Counted from the stretch's first letter, positions 7,814 to 16,795 are shown. The stretch: 64,000 nucleotides of DNA from Tyzzerella sp. An114 (GCF_002161055.1 NZ_NFLT01000002.1:240695-304694), one strand, 5' to 3'. The notes: generated by a model from the letters alone, not told the origin. Numbers and translations are program-made.

Positions 7814-7933
7814 AATCATAAACGCTCATAAAAAACGATTAAAAATAAATAAAACGCATATAATAATCATAAAACTATAAAATCAATCATAAATCATATA
7901 AAATAATCATAAAAAACAGCAAATAATCATAAA
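7814..7933 (+). promoter_or_regulatory. Phased TCATAAA operator array upstream of the ula operon
   Basis: TCATAAA begins at 7816, 7826, 7867, 7887, 7907 and 7927, mostly in the longer form AATCATAAA, with an imperfect extra copy at 7894. The last four are exactly 20 bp apart and the first two 10 bp apart, so all lie close to one face of the helix. The array ends seven bases before the -35 of the ulaG promoter. It probably binds the DeoR-type regulator encoded in the operon, though this is inference from position. Confidence 0.65.
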
Positions 7934-7939
7934 AATGTA

Positions 7940-7968
7940 TTGAAAAAAATCAAAACGAATGTTAATAT
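7940..7968 (+). promoter_or_regulatory. Promoter of the ula operon
   Basis: TTGAAA, a 17-bp spacer and TAATAT give a good sigma-A-type promoter. Transcription would start near 7975, leaving a leader of about 75 bases before the AGGAGG of ulaG. Confidence 0.7.
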
Positions 7969-8051
7969 AGTATCACAAGGAAATAATAAATCATATAAAA
8001 TGAATTATATGATTGTTTAAAAATATTAAAAATTTTAGGAGGTTATACTGT

Positions 8052-9155
8052 ATGAGCAAAGTAAGCGAAATGACAAGAGAGAAATGGATTATGAGCACAT
8101 TCCCAGAGTGGGGAACATGGTTAAACGAAGACATTGAAAATGAAGTCGTAAAACCAGGAACAGTAGCAATGTGGTGGTTAGGCTGTACAGGTATGTGGTT
8201 CAAAACACCTGGCGGATGTAATATCACTATCGACCTCTGGTGTGGTAACGGAAAAAGAACACATGGTGACGGACTTATGAAAGTTGGACATCAGATGGCA
8301 AATATGTGTGGTGCTAGAAAAATGCAGCCAAACTTAAGAGCTGTACCTTTCGTTATTGACCCATTTGCAATTAAACAGGTTGATGCTGTGCTTGCTACAC
8401 ATTATCATCAGGATCATATGAGTGCAGAGTATGCTGCTCATGTTATTCAGAGCAACATGACAACAGTTGATGAGAACGGAAAAGAAATACCTGTACCATT
8501 TATCGGACCTAAAAAATCAGTTGAAACATGGATTAGCTGGGGAGTACCTGCTGAACGTTGTATAACAGTAAAACCTGGTGATACAATTAAAATAAAAGAT
8601 ATTGAGATAGTTGCTCTTGATTCTTTTGACAGAACTTGTATTGTTACAACAGACAAAACAGGTCCAGACAGAGAAGAATTAACAGGAATTTGCCCAACAG
8701 ATATGGATGACAAAGCTGTTAACTTCCTTATCAAAACACCAGGCGGAAACATTTATCACAGTGGTGACTCACACTACTCAATCTATTTTGCAAAACATGG
8801 TAAAGATTATGATGTAGATGTTGCTTTCGGTTCATACGGTGAAAACCCAATCGGTATGCAGGATAAGATGACATCATGTGACATTTTAAGAATGGCCGAA
8901 GCATTACAGTGTAAAGTTGTTATTCCTATCCACTATGATGTATGGACAAACTTTATGGCAGATGTAAATGAAATCAGAGTATTATATGATATGAAAAAAG
9001 ACCGTCTTGATTACAAATTCCACCCATTCTTCTGGGAAGTTGGCGGAAAATATGTTTATCCAACAGATAAAGATAAAAGAGCTTATCATCATCAGAGAGG
9101 TTTTGAGGATTGCTTCGAAGCTCCACAGAACATTCCTTTCCGTTCTTGTTTATAA
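8052..9155 (+). CDS. ulaG: L-ascorbate-6-phosphate lactonase
   Basis: 367 residues, metallo-beta-lactamase fold. The metal motif THYHQDH (about 116-122) is followed by further ligands at IYHSGDSH and [11 protein letters not shown]. The N-terminus [37 protein letters not shown] is characteristic of UlaG. The enzyme hydrolyses L-ascorbate 6-phosphate to 3-keto-L-gulonate 6-phosphate in the cytosol. The ATG at 8052 has AGGAGG ten bases upstream, preferable to an upstream in-frame ATG at 8013 without one. It is the first gene of the operon and is followed by the ascorbate PTS genes. Confidence 0.95.
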   Translation: MSKVSEMTREKWIMSTFPEWGTWLNEDIENEVVKPGTVAMWWLGCTGMWFKTPGGCNITIDLWCGNGKRTHGDGLMKVGHQMANMCGARKMQPNLRAVPFVIDPFAIKQVDAVLATHYHQDHMSAEYAAHVIQSNMTTVDENGKEIPVPFIGPKKSVETWISWGVPAERCITVKPGDTIKIKDIEIVALDSFDRTCIVTTDKTGPDREELTGICPTDMDDKAVNFLIKTPGGNIYHSGDSHYSIYFAKHGKDYDVDVAFGSYGENPIGMQDKMTSCDILRMAEALQCKVVIPIHYDVWTNFMADVNEIRVLYDMKKDRLDYKFHPFFWEVGGKYVYPTDKDKRAYHHQRGFEDCFEAPQNIPFRSCL

Positions 9156-9188
9156 TATCTTTTGTAATTGTTTTAGGAGGGGTCAATT

Positions 9189-9647
9189 GTGTTAAGAGAG
9201 TTTGTTGAAAAGAAACATTATAAATTTGCCAAGGAAGCTCCTTCCTGGCAGGAAGCTGTGCGTATGAGCTGCGAGTCTATACTCGCAGACGGCACAATAG
9301 AGGAAGTATATGTAAATTCAATTATAGATTGTATTACAGAATACGGCCCTTACATAATAATAGTTCCTAATGTAGCTATGCCACATTCACAGCTTAGTGC
9401 AGAGGGAGTTAATGAAACAGCTATTGCTTTTATGAGACTTGAAAAACCTGTAAGTTTTGATGAAAATGACCCAGAGAAAGACGCAAGCCTTTTCTTCACA
9501 ATAGCATCATGTAACCCAGACCAGCATATGGAAAATATTATGAAGCTTACAGAAATCTTTTCAAATGAAGAGCTTCTTGCAGAGCTTGCAAAGGCAGAAA
9601 CTCCGGAAGACCTCATTAGACTTCAGGAAAAATACCTTGATAAATAA
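9189..9647 (+). CDS. ulaC: Ascorbate PTS EIIA component
   Basis: 152 residues of the mannitol/fructose-type EIIA family (PTS EIIA type 2). The phosphorylated histidine is in VPNVAMPHSQ (about residue 66). N-terminal MLREFVEKKHYKFAKEAPSWQEAVRMSCESIL and the C-terminal SCNPDQHMENIMKLTEIF match UlaC/SgaA. It passes phosphate from HPr to the EIIB encoded by ulaB. The start is a GTG preceded by AGGAGGGG. It lies between ulaG and the permease gene, whereas in E. coli the order is ulaA-ulaB-ulaC. Confidence 0.93.
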   Translation: MLREFVEKKHYKFAKEAPSWQEAVRMSCESILADGTIEEVYVNSIIDCITEYGPYIIIVPNVAMPHSQLSAEGVNETAIAFMRLEKPVSFDENDPEKDASLFFTIASCNPDQHMENIMKLTEIFSNEELLAELAKAETPEDLIRLQEKYLDK

Positions 9648-9676
9648 GTAATTGAAAGATTTGGGGGAGAAAATCT

Positions 9677-11155
9677 ATGGAAATTTTGATGAGTATATGG
9701 TCATATTTTGCGACTAACGTTTTACAGCAGCCAGCATTTATGATTGGTCTTATTGTTGCTATAGGTTATGTATTATTAGGAAAGCCTTGGTATGATGTAT
9801 TAGCTGGTGTAATTAAAGCTATTGTAGGATATTTAATATTAACAGTAGGTTCAAATGGACTTGTAAGCAACTTCCGTCCTGTACTTGTAGGACTTAAAGA
9901 CCGTTTTAATATGGACGCTATGGTTATAGACCCATATTTTGGACAGAACGCTGTAACAGCAGGTGTTGAAGAAGTTTTTGGAAAAGGCTTTGGTAATGCC
10001 ATGATACTTCTTCTTATAGCATTCATTGTAAATATATTGCTTGTTCGTTTCAGCAAATATACAAAACTTCGTGCTTTATTCACAACAGGACACGTTCAGG
10101 TACAGCAGGCAGCTACTGCTTACTGGTTAATACTCTTTGCATGTCCATTCCTTTTAACAAACGATGTAACACTTATAATTGTAATGGCTTTAGTACTTGG
10201 TGCTTTCTGGGCAGTAGGTGCTAATATGACAATTAAACCTTGTCAGGAATTAACAGACGGTGCAGGTTTCTGTCTTGCACATCAGCAGAATTTTGGTATT
10301 GCTTTTAATACATGGCTTGCAGAAAAACTTTTCGGTGGAAAAGGTAAAAAAGCTAAAAAAATTGATGATATTGAACTTCCAGGTTTCATGTCAATATTCA
10401 ACGAAAACATGGTTTGTACTTCAATACTTATGTTAATATTCTTTGGTGCAATACTTGTTATACTTGGTAGAGATTACCTTACAGAACAGGGCTTCCTTGC
10501 AGAAGGTGCTAGTATGGTATTCTATGTAATACAGACTTGTTTATACTTTGCAGTTTACCTTGCTATACTTCAGCTTGGTGTACGTACTTTCGTAACAGAG
10601 CTTACAGCTTCTTTCCAGGGTATCGCAGACAAACTTCTTCCAGGTTCTGTTCCTGGTGTTGACTGTGCTGTTATATTTGGTTTCGGTTCTGCAAATGCTG
10701 TTCCTTTAGGTTTCCTTGCAGGTTTCGTAGGACAGATTATTGCAATAGCTATATTAATAGTTTTAAAGAGTCCAGTACTTGTTATATGTGGTTTCGTTCC
10801 TGTATTCTTCGACAATGCTACAATCGCTGTTTTTGCTAATGAAAAAGGCGGTATTAAAGCAGCTCTCATACTTCCTTTCATATCTGGTTTATGTCAGGTA
10901 TTTGGTTCAGCTTTAATTGCAGGTTGGGTTGGCCTTGCAGCTTATGGCGGATACCTTGGAATGTGGGACTGGGCAGTTGTATGGCCTGTAATGACAGGAC
11001 TTATGAAATTCTTAAGCTACGCTGGTATCGCAATAGTTGTTATTGGACTTCTTGCAATCCCTCAAATCCAGTACAGATTGGATAAAGAAGGTTACTTCAA
11101 AATGACTGAAGATTATGAAGCTTATAAAGAACTTAAAGCTAGTCGTGTAAAATAA
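9677..11155 (+). CDS. ulaA: Ascorbate-specific PTS EIIC permease
   Basis: 492 residues, many hydrophobic segments, of the SgaT/UlaA EIIC family. N-terminal MSIWSYFATNVLQQPAFMIGLIVAIGYVLLGKPWYDVLAGVIKAIVGYLIL, the conserved FRPVLVGLKDRFNMDAMVIDPYFGQNA segment, and the later PGSVPGVDCAVIFGFGSANAVPLGFLAG loop are typical. It transports L-ascorbate with phosphorylation at C6 using EIIA and EIIB. GGGGGAG precedes the ATG. A strong hairpin separates it from ulaB. Confidence 0.95.
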   Translation: MEILMSIWSYFATNVLQQPAFMIGLIVAIGYVLLGKPWYDVLAGVIKAIVGYLILTVGSNGLVSNFRPVLVGLKDRFNMDAMVIDPYFGQNAVTAGVEEVFGKGFGNAMILLLIAFIVNILLVRFSKYTKLRALFTTGHVQVQQAATAYWLILFACPFLLTNDVTLIIVMALVLGAFWAVGANMTIKPCQELTDGAGFCLAHQQNFGIAFNTWLAEKLFGGKGKKAKKIDDIELPGFMSIFNENMVCTSILMLIFFGAILVILGRDYLTEQGFLAEGASMVFYVIQTCLYFAVYLAILQLGVRTFVTELTASFQGIADKLLPGSVPGVDCAVIFGFGSANAVPLGFLAGFVGQIIAIAILIVLKSPVLVICGFVPVFFDNATIAVFANEKGGIKAALILPFISGLCQVFGSALIAGWVGLAAYGGYLGMWDWAVVWPVMTGLMKFLSYAGIAIVVIGLLAIPQIQYRLDKEGYFKMTEDYEAYKELKASRVK

Positions 11156-11187
11156 GTTGATATTTATGCTTTAAAAATTATATAATG

Positions 11188-11218
11188 CCTGTAACAGTTT
11201 ATTTTAAACTGTTGCAGG
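11188..11218 (+). other. Intercistronic hairpin between ulaA and ulaB
   Basis: CCTGTAACAGTTTA pairs with TAAACTGTTGCAGG (one mismatch) around a 3-base loop. No T-tract follows, so it is unlikely to terminate. It may stabilise the upstream mRNA or mark a processing site, allowing EIIC and EIIB to be made in different amounts. Confidence 0.6.
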
Positions 11219-11267
11219 TAAGATGAAAAAATATAGTATTTATTTTAAGAAAGGTAAGGGATTTATC

Positions 11268-11573
11268 ATGGCAAAAGATAATATGAGTTTTTTAGTATGT
11301 TGTGCAAATGGAGCAGGTTCAAGTCTTATGATGAAAATGACAATGCAGAAAGTTCTTGATAAATTAGGAATTAAAGCAAGTAAAGTTCATCACTGTGCAC
11401 TTTCAGAAGGAAAAAGCGCTGCTTCTCAGTTTGATGTAGTATTCTGTGCTCAGAACTTTACTAATATGTTTAAAGATGCTGAGAAAAAAGGAACAACTGT
11501 TATTGGTCTTAGAAATATTATGTCTGCTCAGGAAATGGAACAGAAAATGAAAGAACACGGAATTATCGACTAA
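11268..11573 (+). CDS. ulaB: Ascorbate PTS EIIB component
   Basis: 101 residues from the ATG at 11268, which follows AAGGTAAGGG; an in-frame ATG at 11223 would add 15 residues but has no ribosome site. The lactose/cellobiose-type P-loop LVCCANGAGSSLMMKM carries the phosphorylatable cysteine near the N-terminus. The C-terminal part, VVFCAQNFTNMFKDAEKKGTTVIGLRNIMSAQEMEQKM, matches UlaB/SgaB. It relays phosphate from EIIA to ascorbate bound by EIIC. Confidence 0.92.
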   Translation: MAKDNMSFLVCCANGAGSSLMMKMTMQKVLDKLGIKASKVHHCALSEGKSAASQFDVVFCAQNFTNMFKDAEKKGTTVIGLRNIMSAQEMEQKMKEHGIID

Positions 11574-11746
11574 TGTTTAATTGGTAATTTGATACAGTAA
11601 GTATATTACTATTTTCGTAAAATAAGACAGGACATATAAATTTAAAAAATTGTAATAAAAATACTGGATTTATTCGATAAATAGAGATACTATAACTATG
11701 TAGGCATAAAGCAAAAAAATCTATTTTGACAATAAGGAGATTATTA

Positions 11747-12532
11747 ATGAAACGGGAACGAGCATATGTAGAAAATCGTAGGAATATGATTTTGGAGGCA
11801 GTGGAAGAAAACCATGAAGTCAGGGTTGAACAGCTTGCAGAAAGATTTAATGTTTCTCCTGTTACAATAAGAAGAGATTTGCAATACCTGGAGGACAACA
11901 AGATGCTTGTTCGTTTTTATGGCGGTGCTTTATCAAAACTGGCAGACCAGGAAAGACAGTACCAAGATGAGGACGACGTGCAAATATACAGAGAGCTTAT
12001 AGCCAGATATGCAGGTAAACTTGTTGATGATGGGGATACAATTTTTATAAATTCCAGTAGCACGGCTTTAAAAGTTTTGGAATTTGTAGATAAACAGAAT
12101 GTTGTTGTTATAACCAATAACGGAAAAGCTATTCATGCTAAGAAAAATGATGGTTTAAGCGTTATATTGACAGGAGGAGAGCTCAGACACCCAAAAGAGG
12201 CTATGGTTGGTGATTATGCTATCAGAAATTTACAGACAGTGTATGCTAAAAAAGCCTTTATAGGATGTAGCGGTATATCTCCAGAAAGTGGAATGACCAC
12301 AGAAAATGCCAATGAAGTAAACATAAACAAGTTAATGATTGAACATGCTTCCGTTGAAATGTATCTTGTCGCAGACCATACGAAAATAGGGAAAAACAGT
12401 AGTTTTATAAGTTGCAATATTGAACAGGTAACAAATTTAATTACTGACGAAAAAGCTCCAGCTGATGTTTTAGAACTTCTTAGAGAAAAGGGAGTTAAAA
12501 TTCATCTGGTTAAAAAGAGTGATTTCTTATAA
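11747..12532 (+). CDS. DeoR-family transcriptional regulator of the ula cluster
   Basis: 261 residues. The N-terminal helix-turn-helix contains VRVEQLAERFNVSPVTIRRDLQYLEDNKMLVRFYGGA, the DeoR signature. The C-terminal DeoRC sensor domain has FINSSSTALKVLEFV, VVITNNGKAI, VILTGGELR, AFIGCSGISPESGMTTENANEVNINKLMI and VADHTKIGKNSS, a sugar-phosphate-isomerase-like pocket. It is probably the functional equivalent of UlaR, sensing a phosphorylated intermediate. The ATG at 11747 has AAGGAGA seven bases upstream, better than 11726. A 173-bp gap from ulaB may hold its own promoter. Confidence 0.88.
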   Translation: MKRERAYVENRRNMILEAVEENHEVRVEQLAERFNVSPVTIRRDLQYLEDNKMLVRFYGGALSKLADQERQYQDEDDVQIYRELIARYAGKLVDDGDTIFINSSSTALKVLEFVDKQNVVVITNNGKAIHAKKNDGLSVILTGGELRHPKEAMVGDYAIRNLQTVYAKKAFIGCSGISPESGMTTENANEVNINKLMIEHASVEMYLVADHTKIGKNSSFISCNIEQVTNLITDEKAPADVLELLREKGVKIHLVKKSDFL

Positions 12533-12593
12533 GTCGTTATGGCGAAGACATATTTTTAAACAGAGTATGAAAAGAAAATTTGCCATAACGACT
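12532..12593 (+). promoter_or_regulatory. Inverted repeat between regulator and ulaE
   Basis: AGTCGTTATGGC (12532-12543) is matched exactly by GCCATAACGACT (12582-12593), and three further inner pairs are possible, giving about 15 bp. The first arm starts at the regulator's stop codon and the second ends seven bases before the AGGAGG of ulaE. As RNA it is a stable hairpin without a T-tract; as DNA it could be a spaced operator. Confidence 0.65.
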
Positions 12594-12611
12594 AACATTA
12601 GGAGGTTTGTT

Positions 12612-13457
12612 ATGGCAAATTTTTTTACTTTAGGATTATATGAAAAGTCTATGCCTTCTTCACTTACCTGGAAGGAAAAACTTAGTGCAGCAAAAGAAGC
12701 TGGTTTTGACTATGTTGAAATAAGTATTGATGAGACAGATGAAAAACTTGCAAGACTTGATATGAGTAAAGAGGAACGCCTTGAACTTGTAAAAACAATG
12801 TATGAAGTTGGTGTTCCAATCCGCAGTATGTGTTTAAGTGGTCACAGAAAATATCCACTTGGAAGCAATGACCCAGAAACATGTAAACGTGGTATGGAAA
12901 TAATGGAAAAAGCAATTGAACTTGCTGAAGACCTTGGAATAAGAATAATACAGCTTGCAGGTTATGATGTATATTATGAGGAGTCTTCAAAGGAGACTGT
13001 TGAAAGATTTGAAGAAAATCTTATTAAAGCAACAAAAATGGCTGCAAAAGCCGGTGTTGTAATGGGCTTTGAGACAATGGAAACAGAATTTATGAACACT
13101 GTTGAAAAAGCTATGAAATATGTAAATATTGTAAATTCTGTATATCTTCAGGTTTATCCTGATATTGGAAATATTACAAATGCGGCAAAAACTTATGGTA
13201 CAGATGTCCTTGATGATTTAAAAACAGGTGCAGGTCATATTGCTGCAATGCATCTTAAAGAAACTGTTCCGGGAAAATTTAGAGAAATTCCTTTTGGTAC
13301 AGGTCATGTTGATTTTGAAGCTGCAATAAAAACTGCTTGGGATTTGGGAGTACGTAAGTATGTTACAGAATTCTGGTATGTTGGCAGTGAAGATTGGAAA
13401 AAAGACCTTAAAGAAGCTCATGACATGATGAGTAGTATTTTAAATAAACAGATATAA
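12612..13457 (+). CDS. ulaE: L-ribulose-5-phosphate (L-xylulose-5-P) 3-epimerase
   Basis: 281 residues, xylose-isomerase-like TIM barrel. Recognisable UlaE/SgaU segments are LGLYEKSMPSSLTWKEKLSAAKEAGFDYVEISIDETDEKLARLDM, IRSMCLSGHRKYPLGS, IRIIQLAGYDVYYEESS, VMGFETMETEFMNTVEKAM, QVYPDIGNITNA and MHLKETVPGKFREIPFGTGHVDF, with the metal-binding Glu, Asp and His residues of the barrel. It converts L-xylulose 5-phosphate to L-ribulose 5-phosphate. The ATG at 12612 has AGGAGG seven bases upstream. Its substrate would come from UlaD, which is not encoded here. Confidence 0.95.
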   Translation: MANFFTLGLYEKSMPSSLTWKEKLSAAKEAGFDYVEISIDETDEKLARLDMSKEERLELVKTMYEVGVPIRSMCLSGHRKYPLGSNDPETCKRGMEIMEKAIELAEDLGIRIIQLAGYDVYYEESSKETVERFEENLIKATKMAAKAGVVMGFETMETEFMNTVEKAMKYVNIVNSVYLQVYPDIGNITNAAKTYGTDVLDDLKTGAGHIAAMHLKETVPGKFREIPFGTGHVDFEAAIKTAWDLGVRKYVTEFWYVGSEDWKKDLKEAHDMMSSILNKQI

Positions 13458-13472
13458 AAAGAGGTATGGATT

Positions 13473-14522
13473 ATGAAATTTGAAAAGAAAGTAATATCTA
13501 ATTTAACAAAATGTTATTCTATTGCACCACTTCATTATAACGGAAAAGACCATATGCTTGTAGCAGCTGAAAAAGTTGACCGTTGTATATTATTTGACCT
13601 TGATGGTAATGAGGAAGACACAGTTTGGACAGAGCCGGGCGGAGTTATGACAATGGTTCAGGTTCCTGGAACAAACGGTCAGTTCCTTTCTACACATAAA
13701 TTCTATTCTCCAAATGATTCAAAAGAAGCAAAAATTGTTATTGTAACACCTATCGAAAAAGGAAACTGGGAAGTACGTACTCTTGTAGACCTTCCACACG
13801 TTCACCGTTTTGATATTCTTGAAAGAAACGGAGTTCGTTATATTATAGCTTGTGCTTTAAAATCAGGTCATGAGTTTAAAGAAGACTGGTCAATGCCGGG
13901 TAAAGTTTATGCAGCTGTTCTTCCAGGAGATTTAAGTAAATTTAATGAAGACAATCAGCTTGAACTTAAAGTTATAAAAGACAATATGCTTAAAAATCAT
14001 GGATATTACAGAGTAATGGAAGACGGAGTTATGACTTCTGTTGTATCAGCAGACCAGGGTGTATTCCAGTTTATTCCTCCAGAAACACCAGAGGGAGAAT
14101 GGGAAATAAAACAGCTTCTTGATACACCTGCATCTGATGCAGTTCTTGTTGACCTTGACGAAGATGGAGAAAAAGAACTTGCTGTACTTGCTCCTTTCCA
14201 TGGAGAATTTATAAGCATATACAAAAAGAAAGATGGAAAATTTGAAAAAGTATATGATTATGATAAGAGTGCAGACTTTACACATGCTATATATGGTGGC
14301 ATGCTTTGTGGAAAACCTGCTATCGTTATTGGACACAGAAAAGGCGATAGAGACCTTATAGTATTTACATACAATAAAGAAACAAAATCTTATGGTTATG
14401 AAATAATTGACCATGATTGTGGTCCAGCTAATATATGTGTTTACAACAAAGATGGAAAAGATGTAATACTTTCAACAAATAGAGAGGTTGACGAAGTTGC
14501 ATTATATATTTCTAAAGATTGA
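13473..14522 (+). CDS. Unrecognised cytosolic propeller-like protein of the ula operon
   Basis: 349 residues with no signal peptide or membrane segment. I do not recognise a named family. Repeated beta-rich units suggest a propeller, for example MLVAAEKVDRCILFDLDGNEEDTV, GVRYIIACALKSG, SDAVLVDLDEDGEKELAVLAPFHGEFISIYKK, KPAIVIGHRKGDRDLIVFTY and GKDVILSTNREVDEVALYI. The DLDEDGEKEL stretch (about 227-236) looks like an FG-GAP/VCBS calcium-type loop. Several histidines (PHVHRFDI near 108-115, NHGYYRV near 175) could bind metal. It lies 15 bp after ulaE, so it is almost surely co-expressed. It might be a lactonase, isomerase or decarboxylase of the pathway, or a sensor; sequence does not decide. 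Confidence 0.75.
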   Translation: MKFEKKVISNLTKCYSIAPLHYNGKDHMLVAAEKVDRCILFDLDGNEEDTVWTEPGGVMTMVQVPGTNGQFLSTHKFYSPNDSKEAKIVIVTPIEKGNWEVRTLVDLPHVHRFDILERNGVRYIIACALKSGHEFKEDWSMPGKVYAAVLPGDLSKFNEDNQLELKVIKDNMLKNHGYYRVMEDGVMTSVVSADQGVFQFIPPETPEGEWEIKQLLDTPASDAVLVDLDEDGEKELAVLAPFHGEFISIYKKKDGKFEKVYDYDKSADFTHAIYGGMLCGKPAIVIGHRKGDRDLIVFTYNKETKSYGYEIIDHDCGPANICVYNKDGKDVILSTNREVDEVALYISKD

Positions 14523-14540
14523 TTATAAATAATTGGGGTT

Positions 14541-15200
14541 ATGATTAAATCAGTTATATTTGACATTGACGGTACTATGTATGATTATGATTTTGCACAT
14601 AATAAAGCTTTTGAGAAGGTGGCTTGTTATGTTCATGATAATTTTTTCATAGATAGAGAAGACTTTTACAGACAGCATAAAGAGGTTCAAAAGGAAATTG
14701 AATTGAGATTGGGTAAAAATAGTTCAGCAATTCATAATAGATTGATACGTTATGAAGTTTTCCTTGAAAAACTTGGCAAACCTTTGTTTCCACATACTAT
14801 GAATATGTATAAATTATATTGGAATACACTTATTGACAACATTATTCCTGAAAAGGGGTTAAGGGAATTTATGGAGTATATTAAGAGTTTGAATATAAAA
14901 ATAGGTGTTGGAACAAATATGACTGCATATATGCAGTATAAAAAACTTGAAAAACTTGGGATTTCAAAATATATAGATTTTATTGTTACAAGTGAAGAGG
15001 TTGGGTGTGAGAAGCCTTCTGAAAAGTTTTTTGAATATTGCATTGAGAAATCCACTTTTAAGCCTTCAGAATGTATTTTTATAGGTGATAGCTTTAAAAA
15101 TGATGTGGAAGGTGCTATAAAATGTGGCATGAAAGCTGTTTGGTATAATAATATTTCTTATTGGGACATTATACATAATATCGAAGAAATGTTATATTAA
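14541..15200 (+). CDS. HAD-superfamily hydrolase (YjjG-like phosphatase)
   Basis: 219 residues. HAD motif I is FDIDGTMYDYD (nucleophile Asp8), motif II is in GVGTNMTAYMQ, motif III uses the Lys in EEVGCEKPSEKFF, and motif IV is FIGDSFKNDVEGA. The helical cap between motifs I and II is of the C1 type. Members dephosphorylate sugar phosphates or nucleotides, so it may clear a phosphorylated by-product of ascorbate breakdown. It follows the propeller-like gene by 18 bp. The ribosome site (GGGG) is weak and close to the ATG, so expression may be low. Confidence 0.85.
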   Translation: MIKSVIFDIDGTMYDYDFAHNKAFEKVACYVHDNFFIDREDFYRQHKEVQKEIELRLGKNSSAIHNRLIRYEVFLEKLGKPLFPHTMNMYKLYWNTLIDNIIPEKGLREFMEYIKSLNIKIGVGTNMTAYMQYKKLEKLGISKYIDFIVTSEEVGCEKPSEKFFEYCIEKSTFKPSECIFIGDSFKNDVEGAIKCGMKAVWYNNISYWDIIHNIEEMLY

Positions 15201-15284
15201 TTATAAAAATTGTAAATTTAGAGAAGGTTGATTTTGATATATTTTATGGTATAAAAATTTATATTTTTAAAAATGTAACTGTCT

Positions 15285-15326
15285 AAAGCTTTATTTTTAC
15301 GAGTTTTAGCATAGCTTTTATTTTTT
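15285..15326 (+). terminator. Weak possible terminator before rpe
   Basis: AAAGCT (15285-15290) can pair with AGCTTT (15313-15318), followed by a run of T. The stem is short, so this is tentative. It would split the ula cluster into a transport/early part and a pentose-phosphate part. Downstream, a 10-bp unit AGTAAAATAT is repeated in tandem from 15340, with degenerate copies to about 15382. Confidence 0.35.
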
Positions 15327-15440
15327 TTGGTTTTGTTCAAGTAAAATATAGTAAAATATAGAAAAAATTAGTAAAAAAATATGGTTTCAAGGTTACAAAT
15401 TTTATAAATAAAAATAAAAAATAAAATGGGAGATGATAGA

Positions 15441-16103
15441 ATGGTTCAATTGGCACCTTCTGTTTTATCAGCGGATTTTTCAAGACTGGGAGAAGAATTA
15501 AACGTTATAGAAAAAGCAGGAGTTAAAATGCTTCATATAGATGTAATGGACGGCACTTTTGTTCCTAATATTTCTCTCGGTATGCCTGTAATACAATCTA
15601 TGAGAAAAGTATCAAATATGTTTTTTGATGTTCATCTTATGGTAAGTAATCCGGATAACATAATTGAAAGTATTGCTAAGTGCGGAGCTGACGGAATTAC
15701 TGTACATGCCGAAACTTGTACACATCTTCACAGAACAATACAAAATATTAAAAAGTTAGGGCTTAAGGTTGGGGTTGCCTTAAATCCTGCTACACCAATA
15801 AATGTTCTTGATTACATAATACAGGATATAGATATGGTTCTTATTATGACAGTAAATCCGGGATTTGGAGGACAGTCATATATAGAAAAAATGACACAAA
15901 AGATAAAAGATACACGAGATATGTGTAATAGACTTGGTTTAAATACTGATATTCAGGTTGACGGTGGTATAAGTCCTAAAAATGCAAAAGAGGTTATAGA
16001 AGCGGGAGCAACTGTTCTTGTAGCTGGTTCCTCTGTGTTTGGTGAAAATAAAGAGGAAAGAATAAAAGAGTTTTGTAAGATTTTTGAAGAGGGGAGAAAG
16101 TAA
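15441..16103 (+). CDS. rpe: Ribulose-phosphate 3-epimerase
   Basis: 220 residues, TIM barrel. Family signatures are [59 protein letters not shown] and [29 protein letters not shown], including the catalytic Asp residues and metal-binding His residues. It interconverts D-ribulose 5-P and D-xylulose 5-P, the end product of ascorbate breakdown. It lacks the DxKxxD motif of 3-keto-gulonate-6-P decarboxylase, so it is not a disguised UlaD. I chose the ATG at 15441 (GGGAGA upstream) over 15426. The next gene begins two bases after its stop. Confidence 0.95.
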   Translation: MVQLAPSVLSADFSRLGEELNVIEKAGVKMLHIDVMDGTFVPNISLGMPVIQSMRKVSNMFFDVHLMVSNPDNIIESIAKCGADGITVHAETCTHLHRTIQNIKKLGLKVGVALNPATPINVLDYIIQDIDMVLIMTVNPGFGGQSYIEKMTQKIKDTRDMCNRLGLNTDIQVDGGISPKNAKEVIEAGATVLVAGSSVFGENKEERIKEFCKIFEEGRK

Positions 16104-16105
16104 AT

Positions 16106-16795
16106 ATGTTAGAAGAACTTAAAAAAAGAGTTTATGAAGCAAACATGGAGCTTCCTAAACATGGTCTTGTTACTTTTACATGGGGTAATGTAAGTGAAAT
16201 TGATAGAGAATCAGGATTATTTGTTATAAAACCAAGTGGTGTTGATTATGACAAACTTACACCAGATGATATGGTTGTTGTTGACCTTAATGGAAACAAA
16301 GTTGAGGGTAAATTAAATCCTTCATCAGATACAGCAACACATGTTGAATTATATAAAGCTTTCCCTAATATTGGAGGAGTTGTTCATACTCATTCACCAT
16401 GGGCTACAAGCTGGGCTCAGGCAGGTAGAGCTATTCCTTGCTATGGTACAACTCATGCTGATTATATGTATGGTGAAATTCCTTGTGTAAGAAATCTTAC
16501 AAAAGATGAAATTGAAGAAGCTTATGAAAAAAATACAGGTGTTCTTATAGCAGATTATTTCAAAGATAAAGATTATGTTGCTATGCCTGCTGTACTTTGC
16601 AAAAACCATGGACCATTTACATGGGGTAAATATGGTAAAGAGGCTGTTCATAATGCAGTTGTTCTTGAAGAAGTTGCAAAAATGGCTGCTAGAACAGAAA
16701 TGATTATGCCTAAAGTTAAAGAAGCTCCACAGGAACTTAAAGATAAACATTATTACAGAAAACATGGAGCTAATGCTTACTATGGTCAGAAATAA
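16106..16795 (+). CDS. ulaF: L-ribulose-5-phosphate 4-epimerase
   Basis: 229 residues, class II aldolase/AraD family. Visible are [31 protein letters not shown], the zinc motif [28 protein letters not shown] and a further zinc histidine in [12 protein letters not shown], with YYGQK at the C-terminus. It converts L-ribulose 5-phosphate to D-xylulose 5-phosphate, the last dedicated step of ascorbate degradation. AraD, SgbE and UlaF cannot be told apart by sequence; the symbol rests on context. GGGGAGAAAG serves as ribosome site. Confidence 0.92.
   Translation: MLEELKKRVYEANMELPKHGLVTFTWGNVSEIDRESGLFVIKPSGVDYDKLTPDDMVVVDLNGNKVEGKLNPSSDTATHVELYKAFPNIGGVVHTHSPWATSWAQAGRAIPCYGTTHADYMYGEIPCVRNLTKDEIEEAYEKNTGVLIADYFKDKDYVAMPAVLCKNHGPFTWGKYGKEAVHNAVVLEEVAKMAARTEMIMPKVKEAPQELKDKHYYRKHGANAYYGQK

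Noticed and set aside
7814..7933. Possible CRISPR-like or satellite repeat made of AATCATAAA units
   Set aside because: Units are only 7-9 bases, spacers are not unique protospacer-sized segments, and the array abuts a promoter; an operator array explains it better.
7991..8227. Minus-strand frame over the ulaG start
   Set aside because: It overlaps the ulaG coding region and lacks any start signal.
15441..16103. Reading the rpe product as the missing UlaD decarboxylase
   Set aside because: It has the DVHLMV and GGQSYIEKM motifs of ribulose-phosphate epimerase and lacks the DxKxxD motif of the decarboxylase.
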